From Nocardioides sp. Root190 (GTDB taxonomy: Bacteria > Actinomycetota > Actinomycetes > Propionibacteriales > Nocardioidaceae), in the NCBI RefSeq assembly GCF_001428565.1, contig NZ_LMIA01000007.1:1-64000 (forward strand): 64,000 nucleotides of DNA, written 5' to 3'. Position numbers and translations under genes: made by a program. A model generated the notes under the pieces. It made no database searches and had not been told where the DNA came from. It saw only the letters and a list, made by a program, of their open reading frames with translations. Of this stretch, positions 56,745 to 64,000 are shown piece by piece. How positions within the stretch are numbered: the first letter of the stretch is position 1; each line of letters starts with the position of its first letter.

Positions 56745-58706
56745 GTGAGCATTCTCGACGACGCCCGTCCGGGCATGGACCTGGACATCCGCCCCCAGGA
56801 CGACCTCTTCGGCCACGTCAACGGCACGTGGCTGCGCGACGCGGAGATCCCCTCGGACCGGTCCAGCTGGGGACCCTTCGTCCAGCTCGCCGACCAGGCC
56901 GAGGAGGACGTCCGCGAGATCATCACCGAGCTCGCCGCCACGGCTGCCGGTGACGGCGGGGCCGACGTCGACGCCCGCAAGATCGCCGACCTCTTCAACT
57001 CCTTCATGGACACCGACCGGGTCGAGGCCGCCGGGATCGCGCCGGTGCAGCCCCTCGTCGACGCCGTCGCCGGCCTGCGCGACGTGCGCGACGTGGCCGC
57101 CTTCCTCGGCGAGTTCGAGCGGGTCGGCGGCTACGGCCTGTTCGGCTCCTACGTCGACACCGACGACCGGCAGTCCGACCGCTACCTCTTCCACCTGGTG
57201 CAGGGAGGGCTCGGTCTCCCCGACGAGTCCTACTACCGCGAGGAGAAGTTCGCGGACATCCGCGAGGCGTACGTCGCCTACCTCGCCACGCTGCTGACCC
57301 TGGGCGGCCACGCCGAGCCCGAGGCCGCCGCCCAGCGGATCCTCGAGCTCGACGCCGAGCTCGCCAGGGGTCACTGGGAGCGCGCCGAGACGCGCGACGT
57401 CCAGAAGACCTACAACCGGCTCACCGCCGACGAGCTCAAGGCCCTCTGCCCGGCCTTCGACTGGGACGCCTACGTCACCAACCTGGGCGGGCGGCTCAGC
57501 GGGCCCCAGGCCACGATCGCCGAGGTCGTGGTCCGGCAGCCGTCGTACCTCGAGCACCTCTCGACGGTGCTCGAGAAGGTGCCCGTCGAGAGCTGGCGCG
57601 ACTGGTTCCTCTCGCGCGTGCTGCGCTCCTCGGCGCCGTACCTCTCCGAGGCCTTCGTCCAGACCAACTTCGACTTCTACGGACGCACCCTGTCGGGCAC
57701 GCCCGAGCTGCGGGCGCGGTGGAAGCGCGCGGTGTCCTTCGTCGAGGGCTCGATGGGCGAGGCCGTGGGCAAGGTCTACGTCACCCGGCACTTCCCGCCT
57801 GCGTCCAAGGCGATGATGGACGACCTGGTCGCCAACCTGCTCGCGGCCTACCGCCAGTCGATCAGCAAGCTCGACTGGATGACCGAGGAGACCAAGGAGC
57901 GGGCCTACGAGAAGCTCGCGACCTTCCGTCCCAAGATCGGCTACCCGGAGCGGTTCCGTGACTACAGCGCGCTCGTCGTGGTGCCGGACGACCTGGTCGC
58001 CAACGCCCAGGCCGCGGCCGGCTTCGAGACCGACCGCCAGCTCGCCAAGATCGGCGCACCGGTCGACCGCGACGAGTGGTTCATGCTGCCGCAGACCGTC
58101 AACGCCTACTACAACCCCGGCACCAACGAGATCTGCTTCCCGGCCGGAATCCTGCAGAAGCCGTTCTTCAGCCCGGACGCCCTGCCCGCCGAGAACTACG
58201 GCGGCATCGGCGCCGTCATCGGTCACGAGGTCGGCCACGGGTTCGACGACCAGGGCGCGCAGTACGACGGCGAGGGCAACCTCAACGACTGGTGGACCCC
58301 GGACGACAAGGCCGCCTTCGAGGTGAAGTCCTCCGCACTCGTCGCGCAGTACGACGGGTTCGCGCCCCGCAACATCCCCGGCGAGAACGTCAACGGCCAG
58401 CTCACGGTGGGCGAGAACATCGGCGACCTGGGCGGCCTCACGATCGCCCACACGGCGTACCTCATCGCCCAGGGCGGCACCGCGTCCGACGAGGACCGCG
58501 CCAAGCTGTTCTTCAACTGGGCCTACGTGTGGCGCACCAAGCGTCGTCTGGAGCAGGAGCAGCAGTACCTCACCATCGACCCGCACAGCCCGCCGGAGTT
58601 CCGCGCCAACATCGTGCGCAACCTGGACGAGTTCCACGAGGTGTTCGGCACGCAGCCCGGTGACGGCCTGTGGCTCGACCCCTCCGACCGGGTGCGGATC
58701 TGGTGA
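56745..58706 (+). CDS. M13-family zinc metallopeptidase (neprilysin-like), 653 aa
   Basis: HEVGH at 494-498 (VIGHEVGHGFDDQG) supplies two zinc ligands and the catalytic Glu; Glu557 in ENIGDLGG is the third ligand. NAYYNPGTNEICFPAGILQ is the conserved M13 substrate-site NAYY motif. No signal peptide or TM is seen, so unlike neprilysin it is probably cytoplasmic, as in other actinobacterial members. TAGGCT (56733-56738) ends six nt before the GTG start; no ribosome site is present. Confidence 0.95.
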   Translation: MSILDDARPGMDLDIRPQDDLFGHVNGTWLRDAEIPSDRSSWGPFVQLADQAEEDVREIITELAATAAGDGGADVDARKIADLFNSFMDTDRVEAAGIAPVQPLVDAVAGLRDVRDVAAFLGEFERVGGYGLFGSYVDTDDRQSDRYLFHLVQGGLGLPDESYYREEKFADIREAYVAYLATLLTLGGHAEPEAAAQRILELDAELARGHWERAETRDVQKTYNRLTADELKALCPAFDWDAYVTNLGGRLSGPQATIAEVVVRQPSYLEHLSTVLEKVPVESWRDWFLSRVLRSSAPYLSEAFVQTNFDFYGRTLSGTPELRARWKRAVSFVEGSMGEAVGKVYVTRHFPPASKAMMDDLVANLLAAYRQSISKLDWMTEETKERAYEKLATFRPKIGYPERFRDYSALVVVPDDLVANAQAAAGFETDRQLAKIGAPVDRDEWFMLPQTVNAYYNPGTNEICFPAGILQKPFFSPDALPAENYGGIGAVIGHEVGHGFDDQGAQYDGEGNLNDWWTPDDKAAFEVKSSALVAQYDGFAPRNIPGENVNGQLTVGENIGDLGGLTIAHTAYLIAQGGTASDEDRAKLFFNWAYVWRTKRRLEQEQQYLTIDPHSPPEFRANIVRNLDEFHEVFGTQPGDGLWLDPSDRVRIW

Positions 58707-58833
58707 TCACGGCGCCGCGGTGGAGCTTGCGAAGCCGCGGATCACGCCGGGAGATTGAGGAGCGTCGGCGTGCCGCCGCTGCGGAGCAAGGCGGGACGCG
58801 ACGCGTCTCGAAATCGACTGAGATGGAAGCCAG

Positions 58834-59139
58834 ATGCCCCACACCTTCGAACCCCCCGTCGTCGACGCCGTCGTCGCCCACATGAACGGCGACCACATCG
58901 AGGACAACCTGCTGATCGTGCGCGCCCACGGCGTGCCGGAGGCGACCGCCGCGTCGATGAGTGACGCCGACGGCGACGCCGGGACGTGGACCGTGATCGG
59001 GCCCGAGGGTCCGGTCGGCGAGCGTCGGATCCGGTGGCCGGGCGGTCCGATCACCGAGCGCGCGGAGATCCGGCGCGAGGTGGTGGCGTTGTACGACGCC
59101 GCGTGCGCCACGCTCGGCGTACCCCCGCGTCCGCACTGA
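58834..59139 (+). CDS. DUF2470-domain protein, 101 aa
   Basis: A stand-alone DUF2470 domain: VVDAVVAHMNGDHIEDNLLI near the N-terminus is the family hallmark, and the fold corresponds to the C-terminal part of HugZ/HutZ-type haem-handling proteins. Whether this short form binds haem is unknown. GGAAG precedes the ATG. The 127-bp stretch before it shows nothing notable. Confidence 0.85.
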   Translation: MPHTFEPPVVDAVVAHMNGDHIEDNLLIVRAHGVPEATAASMSDADGDAGTWTVIGPEGPVGERRIRWPGGPITERAEIRREVVALYDAACATLGVPPRPH

Positions 59140-59155
59140 CCGCAGCGGCGTCCGG

Positions 59156-60289
59156 TCAGCGAGGGCGGCCGAGCAGCACCGAGAGCTGGTGGCGGACCTG
59201 GGCACTCGTCGACCGCACGGCCGCCCCGACGGTGCCCGTCGTCAGCCGAACGGCGCGACCGACGGTCTCGAGCGCGGCGCGAACCGGTCGGACGACGGCC
59301 CGCCACGCCGCGCGGATCGCGTGGCCGAGCGGCGTGAGGACCTGCCGGTAGGTCCACACGAACGGCAGGGCGAGGGCCCGGCCGAGGGCCGCCAGCAGCA
59401 GGCCTGCGGTCCGCCAGGACCACGCGAGGGTGCTCGCCACGAAACCCCATACGGCGCGGGCTGCGGCGCCGACCGCTCGGAGCACGGCCCCGATCGCCCG
59501 CGCCACCGGGAGGACGAGGAACCGCCACCCGGCCATGACCACGGCAACGGCGGCGATCGCGATGCCGACGAGCACCGGGCGCAGCACGTGGCGCCACAGG
59601 AGCACGAACGGTACGACGACCAGGCCCGCCAGCAGCGCGAGTGCACGACCGAGGAGCCGCGCCAGCGAGGCCAGCCCGGCGGCGAGCACCCGCCACGCCG
59701 CGACGATCCAGCGCGCCAGCGCGGTCACGGGGCGCACGACGATGAGGTGGAGCAGCGCGCCGAGCGCCCCGAGGACTGCGCCGACCAGGCGGGCCACGGC
59801 GAGCACCGCGGTGCGCAGCGCGCGTCCGACCGCGCGCGCAGCGGTCGTCACCGCGGCGAGGATCGAGCCGAGGACCGCGCCGAGGACGCGGGCCACGGCG
59901 CCCAGGACGACCCCGAGAATCCCGGCCAACGCGGACAGGACGGCCGCCACGGCCTCCAGGACGACCCCGAGCATTCCGGCCACCGCGGACAGGACGGCTG
60001 CCACGACGCGCAGGACCGGCTGCCCGACGTACCTGTGGAGGAGTGAGAAGAGCGGCCCGAGGACCCATCGTCCGAGCAGGTGGACCGGCACGAGGAGCAC
60101 CGCGAGCATCGCGCGGAGCACGGCGGCGAGGGCACGGCCGAGGAGGGTCAGCAGCCGCTCGATCCCGCGTCCGGCGGCGCGTCCGGCGCCGGTGACCGCC
60201 TCCCACAGCAGGCGTACCGGCAGCACGATCCCGAGCGCGATGGCGCGCGCCGGCCACACCAGCCACCGGGGGTCGTCGCGTCGGTCCAC
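59156..60289 (-). CDS. Ala/Val/Arg-rich amphipathic repeat protein, 377 aa
   Basis: Almost the whole chain is hydrophobic helix broken every 10-20 residues by Arg or Trp. Residues ~94-129 hold two 18-residue repeats (AAVLSAVAGMLGVVLEAV, AAVLSALAGILGVVLGAV) plus a weaker third, five helical turns each, encoded by 54-bp direct repeats. Arg is abundant and Asp/Glu nearly absent. It may lie along the membrane surface or span it many times. There is no family I recognise. Frame, start (GAGGA ten nt before GTG) and lack of overlap support it being real. Confidence 0.6.
   Translation of the reverse strand: MDRRDDPRWLVWPARAIALGIVLPVRLLWEAVTGAGRAAGRGIERLLTLLGRALAAVLRAMLAVLLVPVHLLGRWVLGPLFSLLHRYVGQPVLRVVAAVLSAVAGMLGVVLEAVAAVLSALAGILGVVLGAVARVLGAVLGSILAAVTTAARAVGRALRTAVLAVARLVGAVLGALGALLHLIVVRPVTALARWIVAAWRVLAAGLASLARLLGRALALLAGLVVVPFVLLWRHVLRPVLVGIAIAAVAVVMAGWRFLVLPVARAIGAVLRAVGAAARAVWGFVASTLAWSWRTAGLLLAALGRALALPFVWTYRQVLTPLGHAIRAAWRAVVRPVRAALETVGRAVRLTTGTVGAAVRSTSAQVRHQLSVLLGRPR
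59903..60010. repeat. 54-bp direct repeat, two copies
   Basis: Units starting at 59903 and 59957 are nearly identical and encode the 18-residue helical repeats of the 377-aa protein. They point to growth by in-frame duplication. Confidence 0.7.
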
Positions 60290-60358
60290 GACGCGATCAT
60301 CCTCGCCCGGGTCGTCGCCCGATCCGCCGGGATCCTCGGGTGATGGCGCGGGTGAGTC

Positions 60359-60961
60359 TCAGCCGACCTCGACCAGGAGCTCGAGGAGGCGGGTGCTGAT
60401 GGCGACGAGGTCGTCCTCGCTGACCCCGCTGGCCTGGGTCAGGTTCACCGTGTAGACGACACCGCCGTCGGTCAGCACGCCGCCGCCGGCCTGGAGGCTC
60501 TCGCCGCCCCCGATGGTGCCGGTCGCGACGAACGCCTCGTTGCCGAGGCCGTCCACCGGGTGGTCGACACCGTTCGTGAGGGCGCCGCTGCTGCCCGAGC
60601 GGTAGCTCTCGAAGCCTCCGGCGTCGACCCCGACCTCGACCACGCCGAGGGAGCCGCTGACGGCACGCGGATCCTCCTGGTCGAACTCGCACGAGTCGAA
60701 CGGCGCCGACTCCAGGGTGACCGGGGCCCCCACGGCCTCGGTCACCTGCTCGGCGGTGAGGAGCTCGCAGAACTTCGGGAGCTCGCCGGCCTCGGGAGCG
60801 TCGTCGCCCGAGTCTCCCGAGTCGTCGCCGGAGTCGGTGCCGTTGTCGTCGTTGTCCGGTGTGGACGACGGGGTCTGCGCGTCGGAGCCGTCGTCGCCGT
60901 CCCCACATCCGGACGCCAGCGCCCCCACGAGAAGGAGTGCGGTGATCAGGGCGCGGGTCAT
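60359..60961 (-). CDS. DUF3558-like lipoprotein, 200 aa
   Basis: A lipobox (LVGALASGCGDG) followed by an acidic Asp/Ser/Gly linker (~20-55) and a globular domain starting PKFCELLTAEQVTEAVGAPV, the usual opening of DUF3558-type actinobacterial lipoproteins, with a second Cys in DSCEFDQED. Function unknown; a substrate-binding or envelope role is presumed. AGGGAG precedes the ATG. It diverges from the double-LuxR regulator across 114 bp. Confidence 0.8.
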   Translation of the reverse strand: MTRALITALLLVGALASGCGDGDDGSDAQTPSSTPDNDDNGTDSGDDSGDSGDDAPEAGELPKFCELLTAEQVTEAVGAPVTLESAPFDSCEFDQEDPRAVSGSLGVVEVGVDAGGFESYRSGSSGALTNGVDHPVDGLGNEAFVATGTIGGGESLQAGGGVLTDGGVVYTVNLTQASGVSEDDLVAISTRLLELLVEVG

Positions 60962-61075
60962 CTGTTCTCCCTTGCAGACATGGAATCCCGAATCTCGCGG
61001 AACCAGCTCTCCCGCGGAAGTAGGGAATCGGCGTAATCGCGGTGATCCGGCGTCCGGGGCACTAGTTTCGGAGTC

Positions 61076-62722
61076 ATGGAGCGCTCGGACCTGGTCGCCT
61101 CGGTCTTCGCCGCCCTGGCGAACGGCGAGGCGTGCGGCGCGGCGCAGGACTGCGCGGCGCGGTGGGAGCGGGACGCCGATCCGGTGGCGGCGGCGCTGGC
61201 TGCGGTGACCCAGTTCTGGCTCGGCGAGTTCGTCGCGGGCTCGCAGTGGGCGCGGCTGGCGGTCGAAGCCGCCACGGACGACGGGGCCCGGGCGCTGGCC
61301 CACGCGGCCGCGGCCCTGGCGGCCGGCGGCGACCTCGAGGTGGACGGACGTCCGGACTGGGCGGCCGGGCTCGACCTGTTGGTGACGGCGGACGAGCCGG
61401 ACTCCGCCTGGTGGAGCGCCGTGCGCTACCTCCTCGCCGAGGCGGCCCTCGTGGATGCTCGGGTCGCCGACGCGGCGAGCGTCGTGGCGACCGGACCCAT
61501 GGGCGGGTCGGCCTGGGCTGGCCATCCCTTCGCGGCGGTGATGGCTGCGTGCTCGGTACGGACCGCGCTCTTCGGCGGCGACGTGGCTCGCGCCCAGGAA
61601 CTGCTCGATCCGATGAAGGCAGCGGTGGTCACCGGGTCCCGCCTGGAGACCCTCACCGACTCGGTCGCCGGCCTGGTCCACGGCAACGCCGATGACGCCG
61701 GCGGCGTCGCCCGCAGCCTGGAGGTCGCCGACGCCGTACGTGACAGCGAACGGGACTTCCTGGACCGCGGCGTCCTGCTGCTCCTCGCCTTCGGTGCGAT
61801 CGCGGTCGGCGACGTCGTGACCGCGGGCGGGATGATCCTGCGCGCCGGGGACGACGGCGACCTGAGCTCCTGCACCCTCATCGACCGCGCACTGGGGCTC
61901 GAGCTCCTGCTGGTCGCCGCCCTCACCGAGGAGGACCTCGCGTCCGCCGAGGCGTGGTTCGCCGCGATGCTGCCCCTCGCCATCCACCCCTCGCCGGGAC
62001 CCACCGTCGAACGTGCCCGCAGCCGGGTCCTGCTCGCCCTCGGCGAGGTCGAGGGCGCCGTTGCGGCCGCGACGGCGAGCATCGAGGCCTGCCGCGCCGC
62101 CGGCCGCCTCGTGGAGGCCGCGGAGGGCGAGATCGCCCTGGCGCGCGCCCGGATCGCCGGCCGGGACGTCGCCGGGGCCAGCCGGGACCTCCGCGCGCTG
62201 GTCAACGCCACCGACGCGAGCGGCCATCGCGCCGTACGACGGTCGGCGAGCTCGACCCTCCAACCCGCCCGCCGCCGCCTGCCCCCGGTCGCCGGTGGTG
62301 GCTGGGAGGCGCTCTCGGAGCGCGAACGAGAGGTCGCCCGCCACGTGCTCGAGGGCCACGAGGTCGATCACATCGCGGCCCTGCTGTTCCTCTCACCGGC
62401 CACCGTGCGCACCCACATCTCCCGGGTCCTGTGCGCCTTCGGTGTCCCGACCCGGATCGGCCTGCTGGCCGCGGTCGGTACCCCGCCCCGCGACATCCCC
62501 CGCCCCGCCCCGGCGCCCCTCAGCCCCCGTCAGGGCGAGGTCGCCCGCCGGATCGCCCTCGGCGCGTCCAACCAGCAGATCGCCGCTGAGTTCGGCATCT
62601 CGGTCAAGGGCGTGGAGAAGCACGTCGGCGACGTGCTCGCCCGCTGGGGCGTGCGCTCGAGGTTCGAGATCGCCCGGGTGTGGTGGGACTCCGACGACGT
62701 ACGGCCTGCTCCTGCCGGGTGA
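61076..62722 (+). CDS. transcriptional regulator with two C-terminal LuxR HTH domains, 548 aa
   Basis: The first ~400 residues are Ala-rich helical hairpins resembling the TPR-like sensor of LuxR/MalT-type regulators, but there is no P-loop ATPase. Two GerE-type HTH domains follow: ~413-470 (LSEREREVARHVLEG... SPATVRTHISRVL) and ~483-540 (LSPRQGEVARRIALG... SVKGVEKHVGDVL). TAGTTT ends seven nt before the ATG and GGAG overlaps the spacer. Target and signal are unknown; the divergent lipoprotein gene is one candidate. Confidence 0.88.
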   Translation: MERSDLVASVFAALANGEACGAAQDCAARWERDADPVAAALAAVTQFWLGEFVAGSQWARLAVEAATDDGARALAHAAAALAAGGDLEVDGRPDWAAGLDLLVTADEPDSAWWSAVRYLLAEAALVDARVADAASVVATGPMGGSAWAGHPFAAVMAACSVRTALFGGDVARAQELLDPMKAAVVTGSRLETLTDSVAGLVHGNADDAGGVARSLEVADAVRDSERDFLDRGVLLLLAFGAIAVGDVVTAGGMILRAGDDGDLSSCTLIDRALGLELLLVAALTEEDLASAEAWFAAMLPLAIHPSPGPTVERARSRVLLALGEVEGAVAAATASIEACRAAGRLVEAAEGEIALARARIAGRDVAGASRDLRALVNATDASGHRAVRRSASSTLQPARRRLPPVAGGGWEALSEREREVARHVLEGHEVDHIAALLFLSPATVRTHISRVLCAFGVPTRIGLLAAVGTPPRDIPRPAPAPLSPRQGEVARRIALGASNQQIAAEFGISVKGVEKHVGDVLARWGVRSRFEIARVWWDSDDVRPAPAG

Positions 62723-62725
62723 GGC

Positions 62726-62791
62726 GCGAAGTGCGCCCTTCTCTCCGGCGAAGTGCGCGGTTTTCTCCTTCGAGGTGCGCAGGAAAAAAGG
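62726..62791. repeat. 22-bp tandem repeat, three units
   Basis: Units start at 62726, 62748 and 62770; the first two share GCGAAGTGCGC followed by TT-rich TTCTCC, and the third reads TCGAGGTGCGC. The array begins four bp after the stop of the double-LuxR gene and runs up to the terminator hairpin. Confidence 0.6.
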
Positions 62792-62828
62792 TGCAGCCGC
62801 CGGAGTCTCGGGTCTCCAGCGGCTGCAC
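62784..62828 (-). terminator. intrinsic terminator reading the minus strand
   Basis: GTGCAGCCGC (62791-62800) and GCGGCTGCAC (62819-62828) form the stem, extended by GGAG/CTCC across a mismatch; on the minus strand a six-U run follows (62784-62789). It lies between two plus-strand genes, so it would mainly stop antisense transcription; the stem could still help terminate the upstream gene. Confidence 0.7.
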
Positions 62829-62943
62829 GAAGAACTCTAGGGGGCCTCGGACCGGGCTGTCCCGGGATTCGCGAAGTTTTCCTGGAACTCGTTCCTGTGG
62901 AGACCGGCGTCGGGCTGTCGGGCGGTGCTGGTAGACACGACGC

Positions 62944-64000
62944 ATGACCGCAGGAGCTGCCACCACCGTCACCCGCGAGCGGGCCGAGGAGCATCTGCAG
63001 GCGCTGGTCGGGAGTCCCGACGCCCGTTTGTACGACGACCAGTGGGCCGCGATCTCGGCCCTGGTCGTGGAGCGGCGTCGGTCCCTGGTGGTGCAGCGCA
63101 CCGGGTGGGGCAAGTCGGCGGTCTACTTCGTGGCGACCCTGCTCCTGCGTGAGCAGGGCAGCGGCCCGACGGTGATCATCTCGCCGCTCCTCGCGCTGAT
63201 GCGCAACCAGATCGCCGCCGCGGAGCGGGCCGGCATCCGGGCCATGACGGTCAACTCCACCAATGTCGAGCAGTGGGACAAGATCCACGACGCGATCCGC
63301 GCGGGTGAGGTCGACGTGCTGCTGGTGAGCCCGGAGCGGTTGAACAACCCGGGCTTCCGTGACGAGGTGCTGCCCCGGCTCGCGGCGACGTGCGGGCTCC
63401 TGGTGGTCGACGAGGCGCACTGCATCTCCGACTGGGGGCACGACTTCCGACCCGACTACCGCCGCATCCGCACCCTGCTGCAGGACCTGCCGACCGGCAT
63501 CCCGGTGCTGGCGACGACGGCCACCGCCAACGAACGGGTCACCGCCGACGTCGCCGAGCAGCTCGGGGCCGACACCCTGGTGCTGCGCGGCAGCCTGGAC
63601 CGCGCGTCCCTGCGCCTGGGCGTGGTGCGGCTGACGACGGCCGAGCAGCGGCTGGCGTGGCTGGCCGACCACCTGGCGGAGCAGCCGGGCAGCGGGATCA
63701 TCTACTGCCTCACGGTCGCGGCGACCCAGGAGGTCGCCGACTACCTGCGCAGCCGCGGCCACGACGTGGCCGCCTACTCCGGTCAGACGGAGCAGACCGA
63801 GCGGCTGGCCCTCGAGCAGGCGCTGATCGAGGGACGGGTCAAGGCGCTCGTCGCGACGAGCGCGCTCGGCATGGGCTTCGACGCCTCGCTCGGGTTCGTG
63901 GTCAACCTGGGGGCGCCGAACAGCCCGGTCGCCTACTACCAGCAGGTCGGACGTGCGGGCCGTGGCGGCAACCTGCCGCCCGAGGGCGCATCGGTGGTCC
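62944..64000 (+). CDS. RecQ-family ATP-dependent DNA helicase, N-terminal part
   Basis: Runs off the right edge after 352 codons. Motifs: YDDQWAAISALVV (motif 0), QRTGWGKSAVYF (Walker A), ISPLLALMRNQ (Ia), VVDEAHCISDWGHDFRPDY (DEAH plus the aromatic-rich RecQ loop), ATTATAN (III), YCLTVAATQEV (IV), ALVATSALGMGFD (V) and QVGRAGRGG (VI). The zinc-binding and winged-helix domains would be beyond the window. TAGACA lies six nt before the ATG, a weak -10 match. It acts in recombination or fork repair. Confidence 0.93.
   Translation, partial: MTAGAATTVTRERAEEHLQALVGSPDARLYDDQWAAISALVVERRRSLVVQRTGWGKSAVYFVATLLLREQGSGPTVIISPLLALMRNQIAAAERAGIRAMTVNSTNVEQWDKIHDAIRAGEVDVLLVSPERLNNPGFRDEVLPRLAATCGLLVVDEAHCISDWGHDFRPDYRRIRTLLQDLPTGIPVLATTATANERVTADVAEQLGADTLVLRGSLDRASLRLGVVRLTTAEQRLAWLADHLAEQPGSGIIYCLTVAATQEVADYLRSRGHDVAAYSGQTEQTERLALEQALIEGRVKALVATSALGMGFDASLGFVVNLGAPNSPVAYYQQVGRAGRGGNLPPEGASVV

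Noticed and set aside
1..64000. tRNA or rRNA genes
   Set aside because: No T-loop plus acceptor-stem arrangement or rRNA signature was found while reading both strands; a covariance-model scan would be the decisive test.

Overview
The window is a stretch of chromosome from a high-GC actinobacterium, most likely a Nocardioides-like member of the Nocardioidaceae (inference). Supporting signs are strong G/C third-position bias, a DUF222/HNH endonuclease tail at the left edge, an ECF42-type sigma factor beside a YCII/DGPF protein, a mycothiol-family (TIGR03086-like) protein, a homodimeric pyruvate dehydrogenase E1, and many genes that look leaderless, with a TANNNT-type -10 box 6-7 nt before the start codon. 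I see no tRNA, rRNA, CRISPR array or intact insertion sequence; the content is mostly ordinary chromosomal.

Layout. 1-5.0 kb: HNH remnant, hypothetical genes, a pentapeptide-repeat protein, then YCII + ECF42 sigma factor. 5.0-10.6 kb (minus strand): a run of six genes encoding a TasA/camelysin-like surface protein, a SipW-type signal peptidase, a four-repeat Ig-like secreted protein, a small membrane protein and an OmpR/EnvZ-type two-component system; this is the best candidate for a little-described system. 10.7-16.1 kb: M3 oligopeptidase, PadR regulator with a dyad operator, a secreted membrane-anchored protein and a Ser/Thr kinase. 16.2-25.3 kb (minus): pyruvate-node block with aceE, E2 and pyruvate carboxylase, plus a LysR regulator and a lipoate-ligase-like protein. 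25.4-30.4 kb: YceI, two tiny proteins, glmS and a DEAD-box helicase.

30.4-34.7 kb: a transglycosylase lipoprotein gene broken by an in-frame TGA, two copies of a nested palindromic intergenic element, a MerR-controlled thioredoxin-reductase-like gene, and an SGNH hydrolase. 34.8-42.7 kb: a penicillin-binding protein, a candidate small RNA, an aldehyde dehydrogenase, an MFS transporter behind a MerR-type promoter, LtrA, and a SigG-like ECF sigma factor with a mycothiol-type partner. 42.8-47.5 kb: glpD-tetR diverging from an alkyl-DHAP-synthase-like flavoprotein and a diacylglycerol kinase, the same arrangement as Mycobacterium tuberculosis Rv2249c-Rv2252. 47.6-51 kb: acyl-CoA dehydrogenase/TetR divergon, a repeat-rich anchored protein and pirin. 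51-58.7 kb: two tandem GH1 glycosidases, a quinone reductase, three CAP-domain paralogues and an M13 peptidase. 58.8-64 kb: DUF2470, a highly repetitive amphipathic membrane protein, a DUF3558-like lipoprotein, a regulator with two LuxR HTH domains, and the start of a RecQ helicase.
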